Positions 1 to 6,199 of a stretch of DNA of 11,093 nt are shown here, piece by piece. The position numbers were made by a program, and so were the translations under genes. Position 1 is the first letter of the stretch; every line of letters starts with the position of its first letter. This stretch comes from Candidatus Poribacteria bacterium. Its GTDB lineage: Bacteria > Poribacteria > WGA-4E > WGA-3G. The notes beneath the pieces were generated by a model that was not told where the DNA came from, made no database searches, and saw only the letters and a list, made by a program, of their open reading frames with translations. The stretch covers positions 1 through 11,093 of the forward strand of contig VXXH01000394.1 of NCBI GenBank assembly GCA_009835515.1, given 5' to 3'.

Positions 1-87
1 ATCGATTCTGTACGTTGTGGTAGGAAATCCTTCAAGATCGTTTGGCGTGTAGCAATCTAAAAAGGTACCTTGGTTTTTGATGTCCAT
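1..87 (-). CDS. N-terminal end of a small unknown protein (runs off the window)
   Basis: Only the first 29 codons are present (MDIKNQGTFLDCYTPNDLEG and onward), open to the left edge with no stop. The ATG at 85-87 is preceded by an AAAAAGGAG site at good distance, directly after the stop of the upstream zinc-binding gene at 103, so it is the next gene of the same leftward operon. The fragment is too short to recognise and no motif is visible. Confidence 0.6.
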   Translation of the reverse strand, partial: MDIKNQGTFLDCYTPNDLEGFPTTTYRID

Positions 88-102
88 TGTTTTTACTCCT
101 TT

Positions 103-708
103 TTATTGTGGATCTTCTCCGTAGATTAGTACGTCGTCATAGGTGTCGTATTCGTCATCGGGATCACCCCAGAACTGGCTTTCTCTAAGGTTTTCATCTT
201 CACAGGCGGAACAGGTTTCTTCTATGGTTGTGCCAGAGGGGTGTTCTTCGAGGTACGCTTCGAGAATCATGGGGTCATCGGTATGGTCAAGCGACCAGAA
301 ATCACCGCACTGATCACACTGGAAGATGATGGTGTCGTCGATCGAGTTTTCAAGATATTTTTTACCTTCAGGTGTGATTTGATAGAAGCAGTCGAGAGTG
401 TGTGTCCGGACGTATTTCGCTATTATGAGGGCTTGCGTATCCATGAGGAAGGTTTTGATTTCAAAGTTCTCATTTTCTGTGACCTCGACGTAGGCTTCCA
501 TGAGATTGCCCTGATCAATATGTTGCCACTGTTGGTGGTTATAGAGCCAAATGAGAAGTGATCGTTGAATGGCTGTGAGTGCTTCATCTCTGTTGGCGTA
601 GCATTCTTTACAGAACTTGGTGTTGCCGGAGACAACTTCCAGGTCTCGGTAAAGGAATTCGCCTTGGCATTTATCGCATAGGAAGCGTGTGGTGTTAGGA
701 TTTAACAT
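103..708 (-). CDS. Double zinc-ribbon protein with winged-helix-like centre
   Basis: This 201-residue protein has two four-cysteine sites: C11/C14 with C33/C36, and C131/C134 with C166/C169. Between them, roughly residues 45-122, is an alpha-helical stretch ending in YQITPEGKKYLE, which resembles the last helix and wing of small winged-helix domains. The C-terminus (from about 170) is strongly acidic. There is no signal peptide or membrane segment. A GGAG site lies about 10 nt before the ATG. Two metal ribbons around a possible winged helix suggest nucleic-acid or RNA-polymerase binding, but this is inference; no family is recognised. It overlaps the 3' end of an interrupted small zinc-ribbon gene by 14 bp. 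Confidence 0.8.
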   Translation of the reverse strand: MLNPNTTRFLCDKCQGEFLYRDLEVVSGNTKFCKECYANRDEALTAIQRSLLIWLYNHQQWQHIDQGNLMEAYVEVTENENFEIKTFLMDTQALIIAKYVRTHTLDCFYQITPEGKKYLENSIDDTIIFQCDQCGDFWSLDHTDDPMILEAYLEEHPSGTTIEETCSACEDENLRESQFWGDPDDEYDTYDDVLIYGEDPQ

Positions 709-841
709 TGAGTTTTTTTCTCCAGTAGTGGCATTGTACGCAGAGTCATTTGTTATCGAATAGGTTAGCGTCTCTTTTACATGCCCGGTTTTCGCATTTA
801 TGGTATCTGCCGTATCTTGGGTTTAGGAACTTAGGAGGCAT
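695..841 (-). pseudogene. Small zinc-ribbon gene interrupted by in-frame TGA
   Basis: From the ATG at 839-841 (AGGA three bases upstream) the frame reads 31 codons, MPPKFLNPRYGRYHKCENRA then CKRDANLFDNK, meets TGA at 746-748, and continues LCVQCHYWRKKLNVKS to TAA at 695-697. The cysteines C16, C21, C34 and C37 fall on both sides of the stop and together make a plausible single zinc-binding knuckle. A glycine before LCxxCH is usual in such ribbons, so GGA to TGA is a likely one-base origin. The 47-codon frame fills the gap between its neighbours, overlapping each by 11-14 bp, as expected for a real gene in this compact operon. It is either a recent nonsense mutant, a readthrough gene, or a sequencing error. 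The coding character is fairly convincing. Confidence 0.5.
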
Positions 842-1064
842 TTTTCCTGCGTAAGCTGTCATCGGTGTTTTCCTTACTACATTGAGAACATTCAGGTGGG
901 TGAGGTGTCCAGCTTGCAATGCAATGTGAGGGTATAGGTTCAGGCACCAGTCCTTGTCGTTTGAGTCGTTCTATCATTGTTGGGAAGCATTCATCACAGA
1001 CCCATGTTCTAAATTGGTATTTATAGAATTGACTGTTTGATAATGTGCCGATACATGTTAGCAT
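831..1064 (-). CDS. Small Cys-rich protein, probable zinc binder
   Basis: A 77-residue protein with CDEC at 23-26, a Cys at 48, and CSQC at 59-62, plus His and Pro residues between them. The spacing suits a small zinc-binding fold. The first helix after CDEC (FPTMIERLKRQG) resembles the helix that follows the first knuckle in short phage zinc fingers. The ATG at 1062-1064 has AGGTGA seven bases upstream, overlapping the end of the preceding gene (stop at 1076). The function is unknown. Confidence 0.7.
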   Translation of the reverse strand: MLTCIGTLSNSQFYKYQFRTWVCDECFPTMIERLKRQGLVPEPIPSHCIASWTPHPPECSQCSKENTDDSLRRKNAS

Positions 1065-1075
1065 TGGGTCTTCAC

Positions 1076-1336
1076 CTATGCGTGTGCCCGTGGTTTAGAA
1101 CCGGCTTTTTTCCATTGGACTTCAACGTTCTGGTCGAGGTGTTTATCTCCTAACATCGTTGCGAGATGTCCGTCGTCATCTATTTCTATTTGGCAGAAGA
1201 AGTTCCCTATTTTGATATAGGTGTTCTTGTTGACATCTTCGTAGAGTTGGATTGTTTCGCCGACGGAGCGTAGGACTCTGTAGAGTGTGATCTTGGGATC
1301 GGCACCTTTCCATTGTGGTTCGATGATGTTGTTCAA
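1076..1336 (-). CDS. Unknown small protein (TTG start)
   Basis: An 86-residue protein beginning TTG-AAC-AAC (NNIIEPQWKGADPK). No ATG is available, but AGGGGA sits five bases before the TTG, which supports this start. The middle (LYEDVNKNTYIKIGNFFCQIEIDDDGHL) alternates in the manner of beta-strands, and the C-terminus is basic. There is a single Cys and no metal site. The frame is the same as that of the HAD phosphatase upstream, separated by a TAG at 1346-1348, but the good SD argues for an independent start rather than a fusion. No family is recognised. Confidence 0.7.
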   Translation of the reverse strand: MNNIIEPQWKGADPKITLYRVLRSVGETIQLYEDVNKNTYIKIGNFFCQIEIDDDGHLATMLGDKHLDQNVEVQWKKAGSKPRAHA

Positions 1337-1345
1337 GTTTGTCCC

Positions 1346-1894
1346 CTATATGTGGTTGAATACAGCTTCGTAGAGGTTATCGTAGAGCGGAATCTTGTGT
1401 TCGTTCATGAACCTGTAGGCATCTTGATCCCAGTAGCGATCCGATTTGACTGCGATAGGATTTATCCCCGCGGCAACTGCGGCTTGCCAGTCGGTGACAT
1501 GGTCACCGATGAAACAGCATTCGGATTCGGTGCAGTCGCGAAGGTTGTATTGTTCGAGTGCTTTGATGATCATACCGGGGTTGGGTTTACGGTCGTAGCA
1601 CTCGGTATCGAGATGTGGACAATAGTAGATTTCATGGATGTAGCCGTTTGTTTTTAGGATTTCGCCTCGCATGTTGTCGTGGATGTCCTGAAGCGTTTCT
1701 TCCGTCAGGTACCCGGCTTCGATGCCACCTTGGTTGGTGGCGATAAAGACTGTTTTTCTTTCGCGTTTGAGTAACTGGAATGCTTCAAGGCTCTTTGGTA
1801 GGAACTCGAAATCTTCTACTGTGTTCACGAATTTATTGGCGTTAATGACACCATCCCTATCGAGAAAGAAGATGTTATAGGTTTTTCTGCTCAT
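1346..1894 (-). CDS. HAD-family phosphatase, GmhB-like (subclass IIIA)
   Basis: A 182-residue soluble protein with all HAD motifs. Motif I is FLDRDGVIN (nucleophile D12, acid/base D14), motif II is ATNQGG (T53), the motif III lysine is in RKPNPGM (K103), and motif IV is GDHVTD (D131, D135). The length and the C-P-H-x4-C insert just before RKP match D-glycero-D-manno-heptose-1,7-bisphosphate 7-phosphatase (GmhB) and related histidinol-phosphate phosphatases. In GmhB the insert binds zinc through three Cys and one His; here C92, H94 and C99 are present but the last ligand appears to be D101. The phosphatase domain of polynucleotide kinase-phosphatase shares the core motifs, so a nucleic-acid 3'-end or sugar-phosphate substrate is also possible. 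AGGAG precedes the ATG, which overlaps the stop of the preceding basic peptide (ATGA). Confidence 0.88.
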   Translation of the reverse strand: MSRKTYNIFFLDRDGVINANKFVNTVEDFEFLPKSLEAFQLLKRERKTVFIATNQGGIEAGYLTEETLQDIHDNMRGEILKTNGYIHEIYYCPHLDTECYDRKPNPGMIIKALEQYNLRDCTESECCFIGDHVTDWQAAVAAGINPIAVKSDRYWDQDAYRFMNEHKIPLYDNLYEAVFNHI

Positions 1895-2061
1895 AGGTTG
1901 TTCTCCTGTTGTATTGCTTCAGTTATGATTGTGCGCTTATTCTCGCGTTTATTTCGCCGTGCCCGGAATGCGAAGGGTGCAGCGGGTCTAAGTCTATTGG
2001 TCTGCTTTCTACTATGCTCTTTACGCCAATCGTAGATTTTACGCATTTTTTTGCGAGGCAT
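1891..2061 (-). CDS. Small highly basic protein
   Basis: A 56-residue ORF beginning MPRKKMRKIYDWRKEHSRKQ and ending TEAIQQENNL. About a third of the residues are Lys or Arg, clustered in the first 50. It has a clear SD (AGGA, about seven bases from ATG), starts just after the stop of the preceding gene (2075), and ends in an ATGA overlap with the HAD phosphatase start, so its placement is operon-perfect. The composition suggests binding to RNA, DNA or another polyanion, but no domain is recognised. It resembles in character, not clearly in sequence, the basic protein at 10843-11064. Confidence 0.7.
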   Translation of the reverse strand: MPRKKMRKIYDWRKEHSRKQTNRLRPAAPFAFRARRNKRENKRTIITEAIQQENNL

Positions 2062-2074
2062 TGTTTTTTCCTGT

Positions 2075-2290
2075 TTAAGATAGGTTGTGTTCCTCTGTAA
2101 AGGCTATGATGGCTTCCCAGTCAGCGAACTCGTGGATTACTTCGAGAGAGCCGTCGGGATTTTGGAGGCACGCTTGGTACATCTCGGTTTTGATGTCATA
2201 AGCAAAAGTATAACCGAGTGCCTGAATTTTGACAATAGCTTCTGCTGTTTTGTCTGCGAGTTTGGGGTCATTCAGTGTTTGGTTCAGCAA
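2075..2290 (-). CDS. Unknown small protein (probable TTG start)
   Basis: A 71-residue ORF with no usable early ATG. The TTG at 2288-2290 is preceded by GGAAGAAG and lies inside the 3' end of the upstream gene (23-bp overlap), suggesting translational coupling. The N-terminal half (NDPKLADKTAEAIVKIQALG) looks like one amphipathic helix, followed by strand-like YTFAYDIKTEMYQACLQN, a PDGS turn, and a second helix (FADWEAIIAFTEEHNL). This gives a compact alpha/beta small domain of unknown family. The exact start is uncertain. Confidence 0.6.
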   Translation of the reverse strand: MLNQTLNDPKLADKTAEAIVKIQALGYTFAYDIKTEMYQACLQNPDGSLEVIHEFADWEAIIAFTEEHNLS

Positions 2291-2642
2291 TTTCTTCTTC
2301 CGGTTTTGTTTTCAGATGCTGGTAAAGGTCTGTGAGAACCTTTCGGGTTTCGACAATGGTGTTTGCTCGGTAGTTTTGTAGTGCGAGGTTGACGTTTTCG
2401 ATAGTCCAAGGCTTGCCCTCTGGTAGGTGCTCTTTGAGTTCATCAAAGTTCTCGATGGGCATGCCGATGTTCAGACTCGCTTCATTGAGTGCTTGCTGGA
2501 ACAGATCGGTTCTGAGTAGTTCTTCAAGCATGAGTGCGACTTCTCGGTTCATGGTTTTCATAGGGGGTGGTCTCCTTTGTGATCCACTGGGGAAGAAATT
2601 GAATTCACCAGGAATATAGATGAGTCCGGGTTGGTTTTTCAT
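2268..2642 (-). CDS. Unknown alpha-helical protein
   Basis: Read from the ATG at 2640-2642 this is 124 residues. That start overlaps the stop of the preceding ORF (CTATGA) but has only a weak SD. An internal ATG at 2559-2561 (MKTMNREVALMLEELLRTDL) has AAAGGAG ten bases upstream and gives 97 residues; it may be the true or an additional start. The body is helical and acidic (ALMLEELL, FDELKEHL, ENVNLALQNY, VLTDLYQHLKTK) with an acidic tail. The N-terminal extension (IYIPGEFNFFPSGSQ) has a different character. No family is recognised. Confidence 0.65.
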   Translation of the reverse strand: MKNQPGLIYIPGEFNFFPSGSQRRPPPMKTMNREVALMLEELLRTDLFQQALNEASLNIGMPIENFDELKEHLPEGKPWTIENVNLALQNYRANTIVETRKVLTDLYQHLKTKPEEEIAEPNTE

Positions 2643-2887
2643 AGGTTTGTCTCTACTCTTGATTTTTTTTCTGTCCATTCTTGGTCGGCTACGTCTCGGA
2701 GGACTCTGAATTGTTCTTTTTGGGGAAGGCTGTCGTAGCCTCCGTGTTTTTTCCGTGCTGCTATGAGTCCAGGATTGAACGCAGTGCGTAGGAGAACCTG
2801 TTCGTCGTTCAGCTCTGAGTAGTTGGGGCAATGTGATGTTTTCTGCGCCCAACTACTGTGTTCGTCTTGTGAGTTGATGTTTCTCAT
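2639..2887 (-). CDS. Unknown ORF, possibly the C-terminal part of the upstream winged-helix gene
   Basis: From the ATG at 2885-2887 this is 82 residues ending ...EKKSRVETNL. No SD is visible in the 25 bases before the ATG, unlike nearly every neighbour. The frame is open upstream for ten more codons (ENPDDTYQQI) to the TGA that ends the winged-helix ORF at 2918, so the two lie in the same frame. Either it is translated by reinitiation 30 bases after that stop, or the two ORFs were or are one protein of about 177 residues. The segment GYDSLPQKEQFRVLRDVADQEW looks helical. No family is recognised. Confidence 0.5.
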   Translation of the reverse strand: MRNINSQDEHSSWAQKTSHCPNYSELNDEQVLLRTAFNPGLIAARKKHGGYDSLPQKEQFRVLRDVADQEWTEKKSRVETNL

Positions 2888-2917
2888 TATTTGTTGGTAC
2901 GTGTCGTCGGGGTTCTC

Positions 2918-3172
2918 TCAGATTTTTAGTTTCCCTTTTTTAATCCATTTTCTTGCTTTTTTGGTGAGTCTGAAAACATGTTTTTCCTTATTACATGGGC
3001 GACTTGCTTCAACAAGACCCATCTTCTGTAAATCTGCGAGTTCGTGAGTTACATCTATTGGTGCTTGTTTAAAAAGGGCACTCTGTATGTCATCTCTTGT
3101 TTGACAACAGTTGTTGTGAAGGTATTCAATTACTCGTTTTTCTCTTTCTTTGGCATAAGTACCGAGTTTCAT
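2918..3172 (-). CDS. Winged helix-turn-helix protein
   Basis: An 84-residue protein whose pattern matches small winged-helix DNA-binding domains. Helix 1 is EREKRVIEYLHNN (9-21), helix 2 is TRDDIQSALF (25-34), the recognition helix is PIDVTHELADLQKMGLV (38-54), and the wing is EKHVFRLTKKARKWIKKGK. This is the layout of MarR/ArsR-like or PadR-like domains used as small phage regulators. SD GAGG precedes the ATG. It ends with TGA at 2918-2920; the frame beyond stays open into the next ORF. Being mid-operon, it could regulate phage or host promoters; the target is unknown. Confidence 0.7.
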   Translation of the reverse strand: MKLGTYAKEREKRVIEYLHNNCCQTRDDIQSALFKQAPIDVTHELADLQKMGLVEASRPCNKEKHVFRLTKKARKWIKKGKLKI

Positions 3173-3191
3173 AATTTATACCTCATTTGTG

Positions 3192-3677
3192 TTAGTATTC
3201 GCCGTCTTCGTCATATAGAATGATGACTTCATTCTCGTTTTCTATAACATTGGTGAGTTTGAGGTGTACGGATAGGGTTTGGGTTGTCCCGTCAAGGAAT
3301 TCGTAAATTTCTCCCGTGCGTGTCCATGCTGAACTTCGTCCGTATTGCGCACAGTATATTGGGCTGTATCCTGTGGCCGTGAATTCACCGCCTTTGTAGC
3401 CTTCAAAAGTTTTACCGATGGCGTTTTTGAGTTCTTGGAGCGTATCTGCGACGGTTCTGACTTCTTCTGTCGGCTCTATGGCGAATTCTGTGTAATCACC
3501 GCGCCATGAGTGGAAGTTGCCAACGCCTGCTCGGTGAGGATCGATGTCGTATTTATCAGCTTCGGGGATGTCTTTGTATCCTTTCCCCTCGGTGTGGGTG
3601 TTCTCGAAGCGGAGTGGTTTTTGCTGATCGACTTTTTCGAGTTTCGCTATGAGTGTTCTTAGTTTCATTTGAATCAT
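3192..3677 (-). CDS. Conserved phage protein with GKTF-x-GYKGG motif, function unknown
   Basis: A 161-residue protein starting at the ATG at 3675-3677 (GAGAGGT seven bases upstream), just after the preceding stop. A helix (MKLRTLIAKLEKV) leads to PLRFENTHTEG, then SWRGDYTEFAI near residue 58, then VADTLQELKNAIGKTFEGYKGGEFTATGYSPIY near residue 82. From general knowledge, the combination of an SWRG-x-Y-x-x-x-AI segment with GKTF-x-GYKGG is typical of a widespread uncharacterised family of small phage proteins. I know of no assigned activity. The C-terminal third is beta-rich and acidic. Confidence 0.75.
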   Translation of the reverse strand: MIQMKLRTLIAKLEKVDQQKPLRFENTHTEGKGYKDIPEADKYDIDPHRAGVGNFHSWRGDYTEFAIEPTEEVRTVADTLQELKNAIGKTFEGYKGGEFTATGYSPIYCAQYGRSSAWTRTGEIYEFLDGTTQTLSVHLKLTNVIENENEVIILYDEDGEY

Positions 3678-3681
3678 GATT

Positions 3682-4098
3682 TTACCTCTCATTTCCGTGA
3701 ACGTGTCCGCAATCGGGGCAGAGGAACGTGGCTTTGGATTCTTTTTGGCAAATACAGAGTTTGGCATGAATGATCTGGTTATCGTAATCTGGTGTTCTCA
3801 GGTGTTTCTCGAAGTCCCCCATGAGTTTGTTCTCTCTGTATTGAGAGTTGAGTCGGGTCTTTAGGTAATCGAGCGTTTCTTGTGGGACTTTAAGTTTCTC
3901 ATCGATGATGATGAGATCCCATTTACCGCTTGCTGTCTCTGGGAATTTGGTTGTGTTTTCGAGTGATCTGATGACTAAGATTTTTGTAATGGGTTCCTCT
4001 CTACAGTCTTTGCAGATGCGTTCAGACTTTTTGATTTTTTTCCATGATTCGATAGGCTTGTTGCATTCCTTGCATGTGTAGTATCGTATATCAGGCAT
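3682..4098 (-). CDS. Protein with zinc ribbons at both ends
   Basis: A 138-residue protein. The N-terminal ribbon is C9/C12 with C29/C32 (TCKEC ... ICKDC), and the C-terminal one is C115/C117 with C127/C130 (LCICQ ... CPDC) followed by GHVHG. The middle (ILVIRSLENT ... KWDLIIIDEKL ... QETLDYLKTRLN) looks alpha/beta. AGGA precedes the ATG by eight bases. It has no catalytic signature. It belongs to the set of Cys-pair proteins in this operon, with an adaptor or nucleic-acid-binding role by inference only. Confidence 0.75.
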   Translation of the reverse strand: MPDIRYYTCKECNKPIESWKKIKKSERICKDCREEPITKILVIRSLENTTKFPETASGKWDLIIIDEKLKVPQETLDYLKTRLNSQYRENKLMGDFEKHLRTPDYDNQIIHAKLCICQKESKATFLCPDCGHVHGNER

Positions 4099-4104
4099 TT
4101 TCTG

Positions 4105-4356
4105 TTATCCTATTGTTACGAATGAGTTTTTGATGCCACGATGTGTTCCCCAAACATGGAATATTGCGGCAGCGTATGCTAAAACTTCAACATTTTCTTC
4201 ATCTGAATCTGAAAGTTCGCTTAACTTTTCTTCGAGATATTCTTTCCACTCGTCATCATCGTAAAAGCCAGCATAGTCTTCTACAATACTGATGTAGTGT
4301 TCAACACGCTTTCTGAAATTTATTTCAGATTGTTCTTGTGTTACAATTTCCTTCAT
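4105..4356 (-). CDS. Small acidic unknown protein
   Basis: An 83-residue protein beginning MKEIVTQEQSEINFRKRVEH, chosen because GGGGAG lies ten bases before this ATG; longer frames upstream only read the preceding gene out of frame. It overlaps that gene by 32 bp. The centre (YDDDEWKEYLEEKLSELSDSDEENVEVL) is very acidic and helical, and the end (AYAAAIFHVWGTHRG) is more hydrophobic but too short and mixed to be a clear membrane segment. The function is unknown; an acidic mimic or inhibitor role would be speculation. Confidence 0.65.
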   Translation of the reverse strand: MKEIVTQEQSEINFRKRVEHYISIVEDYAGFYDDDEWKEYLEEKLSELSDSDEENVEVLAYAAAIFHVWGTHRGIKNSFVTIG

Positions 4357-4711
4357 CTTCTGGGATCTCCCCATTGTCGATGGTTTCGTAAGCAGCGTTG
4401 AGTGCTTTATCATTGCCGCCGTAATACACATAGCCATCGGTATAAATTTTGCCTTCAGGTGTTAGCACAAAGAACTTGTTGCCGCAGACGGGATCATCGA
4501 CTTCATGACACTGGCACGAGAACCGGACTTCGACGGTAAAGCCGTTATATTGCTCGGTAACATCTGGATCACAGGTTTCCTCGTAATACTCGCTTTTCCA
4601 TTCACGTATCTTTTTGAAAGGGTCTGGTAGTGGTTGCATGTCCTTTTTCTTCTCGTAAGGGTGAAATGTGATGCCGTGTCGTGTGGCTTCGTAATACCCT
4701 GATTTTTTCAT
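4325..4711 (-). CDS. Unknown protein with a Cys/His cluster
   Basis: A 128-residue protein. Residues 66-76 hold C-x-C-H and a further Cys (SCQCHEVDDPVCGN), a possible partial metal site. The segment around 80-100 (KFFVLTPEGKIYTDGYVYYGGND) looks like beta-strands of a small domain. The N-terminus is rich in charged and aromatic residues. The SD is weak (A/G-rich run upstream), and the start is placed at the ATG at 4709-4711 because the preceding gene ends 17 bp away. No family is recognised. Confidence 0.65.
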   Translation of the reverse strand: MKKSGYYEATRHGITFHPYEKKKDMQPLPDPFKKIREWKSEYYEETCDPDVTEQYNGFTVEVRFSCQCHEVDDPVCGNKFFVLTPEGKIYTDGYVYYGGNDKALNAAYETIDNGEIPEDEGNCNTRTI

Positions 4712-4728
4712 TGTTTTTTCGTCTTTTC

Positions 4729-5103
4729 TTAGTCAGTATGCGGGTTGAGTGCCGGGCGTGCGATTCCGTGTATCATTTCACCTTCTTCTGTTTCTCCGAT
4801 AGAGAAATGTTTGGTTTCAAAAGATTTTCTTAGGAACGTAGTGTAGACGAATTTCTTTTCTTGTGGAACGTATATGTCAATGGGTTCACCGGGGTTGAAT
4901 GTATTGGAGTAGAAGTTCCCTTTGTCATCGTATATTCTTTCGCAGTAGGGGCATCTTATGAAGTGTCCGCCTCTGTGTGTAGAGATGATTTTCCCATACT
5001 GGGCATTCCATATCTCTGTACTGCATTTTTTACAGAGTTGGAAATCGTTCACTGGGTGTCTTTTTTTGTATGGATCGGATACGTGGTAGTAGTAGTTTCT
5101 CAT
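4729..5103 (-). CDS. Zinc-ribbon protein coupled to the nucleotidyltransferase
   Basis: A 124-residue protein with one clear ribbon: C24/C27 (LCKKC) and C51/C54 (RCPYC). After it come strand-rich segments (NPGEPIDIYV, KFVYTTFLRKSFETKHFSI) without recognisable motifs. Its ATG overlaps the TGA of the upstream RlaP-like gene (GTATGA), a sign of translational coupling and perhaps of joint function. It may deliver or recognise RNA for that enzyme, but this is inference from position only. Confidence 0.7.
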   Translation of the reverse strand: MRNYYYHVSDPYKKRHPVNDFQLCKKCSTEIWNAQYGKIISTHRGGHFIRCPYCERIYDDKGNFYSNTFNPGEPIDIYVPQEKKFVYTTFLRKSFETKHFSIGETEEGEMIHGIARPALNPHTD

Positions 5104-5909
5104 ACGAGTGTTTTTTGGTATCCAATTGCGAGTTGGAATATCTGGTTGAGTTCATCGTCCCACTTTCGCTGGCGGAGATCGTCTTTTTTGAAACTGATGA
5201 ATTCTTGCTCGTTGATGTTGGCTGATCTTTCGATGTAGTGGTCGAGTTTGATAATCCGGGAACCTGTGCCGAGTTCATGACTTGCTTTTTTCCATTCGAT
5301 AAGTTGAGTTAGATGGTTTTGTATTTTTGCGACATGCGGGTTGAATTCTGCCGTGTTTTCGAGCAATTCTTGAAAGTCTACGGCTGGAAGTTTGTGCGTC
5401 TCTCTGACGAAATCGACCGCAATGAGTGATCTGAGTACGTAGAGGTATTTTTTGAGCGGAACGTTGTTGCCTCTAATGAATTCACGAGCATTGTTTCTGC
5501 CCATGCGGTAGTAGTGGTAGCATATTGCTTTTGGATCGAACGCTATTTCAGCGAGGTCTTTTAGTTGTTGAATTTCAGGTGTTGGCTCTATGTAGGAGAT
5601 AGGACTCCGCATCCATTCTAACAGAGAACCGTTAGAGCGTGTGAATAATCCGAGAGCTTTGCGGATGTCCCAACCTCGGACATCCCAATCTTGTTCAAAT
5701 GGATCGTCTAATTCGATTACATCCCTTCTGAGTTCAATATCGAATGAGAGATAATATGCTGCGGGGTGCGCGTAGATGAACCGGATGTCGTAATCAGAGT
5801 TTTGACTTGAGAACCCCCATGCGCGGCTTCCAGATTCTGCGGCATATAGGATTCTGATGTTCTTGTCTGAAGCGGCTTTGTTTAGAAATTGGGTGATTCT
5901 TTCTTTCAC
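5100..5909 (-). CDS. RlaP/YcgL-family nucleotidyltransferase (DNA polymerase beta-like fold)
   Basis: A 269-residue protein from the GTG at 5907-5909, which has GGAG ten bases upstream and overlaps the stop of the HTH gene (GTGA). The catalytic signature is ESGSRAWGF (G27-S28-R29) followed by SDYDIRF (D39, D41), and then the family hallmark DWDVRGWDIRKALGL (about 75-89) with NGSLLEWMRSPI. These match the predicted nucleotidyltransferases known as YcgL in Bacillus and RlaP (RNA ligase-associated polymerase-beta protein; PF10127 as I recall it). Members are thought to add nucleotides to RNA or other acceptors, but the substrate is not established. All expected acidic residues are present and the length fits the family. 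The neighbours are an HTH protein and a zinc-ribbon protein, both coupled. Confidence 0.9.
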   Translation of the reverse strand: MKERITQFLNKAASDKNIRILYAAESGSRAWGFSSQNSDYDIRFIYAHPAAYYLSFDIELRRDVIELDDPFEQDWDVRGWDIRKALGLFTRSNGSLLEWMRSPISYIEPTPEIQQLKDLAEIAFDPKAICYHYYRMGRNNAREFIRGNNVPLKKYLYVLRSLIAVDFVRETHKLPAVDFQELLENTAEFNPHVAKIQNHLTQLIEWKKASHELGTGSRIIKLDHYIERSANINEQEFISFKKDDLRQRKWDDELNQIFQLAIGYQKTLV

Positions 5910-6199
5910 TGTGTTTTTTCTCCTGTAGTGACGTAGTGTAGGAAATCCCGTATTTCGATCATAGTTTTGTAAGTAGGGCAACTGGATTCGTGTACCCATC
6001 TGTTTATGGTAACAGGTGTTTTATTGATTGCTCGTCCGAGACCTGCTTGTGTTAGTCCGTATAGGCTGAGTGTTTCTCGGAGTAGCTGGGAGAAATTTGC
6101 TCTTAGGTTTGTGTCTATTCCATGAATGTCGCCTTTATAGCATTTGGCTTGCTGGATCATTTCTTTCCATTGTTTTAGGCATTCTTTTTTACTTTGCAT
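5906..6199 (-). CDS. XRE/Cro-type helix-turn-helix protein
   Basis: A 97-residue protein from the ATG at 6197-6199 (MQSKKECLKQWKEMIQQ). Residues 37-87 form the HTH domain: FSQLLRETLSLYGLTQAGLG, then RAINKTPVTINRWV, then TYKTMIEIRDFL, as in lambda-Cro/XRE proteins. The N-terminal 35 residues are helical and basic. The start overlaps the previous stop by 11 bp and its SD is weak; earlier in-frame ATGs exist (to 6256) but lie deep inside the upstream gene. The TGA overlaps the GTG of the nucleotidyltransferase, so the two are coupled. A regulator role, perhaps of this operon, is likely; the operator is not identified. Confidence 0.78.
   Translation of the reverse strand: MQSKKECLKQWKEMIQQAKCYKGDIHGIDTNLRANFSQLLRETLSLYGLTQAGLGRAINKTPVTINRWVHESSCPTYKTMIEIRDFLHYVTTGEKTQ

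Noticed and set aside
1076..1894. Readthrough fusion of the HAD phosphatase with the next ORF through TAG
   Set aside because: The downstream ORF has its own AGGGGA and TTG start and the phosphatase has its full length, so same-frame placement is probably chance.
2268..2852. A 194-residue version of the unknown helical protein
   Set aside because: The first 70 residues are an out-of-frame reading of the preceding gene, and good starts exist at 2642 and 2561.
5100..5999. A 299-residue version of the nucleotidyltransferase from an earlier ATG
   Set aside because: The extra 30 residues read the HTH gene out of frame; the GTG at 5907-5909 has an SD and begins where family homology starts.
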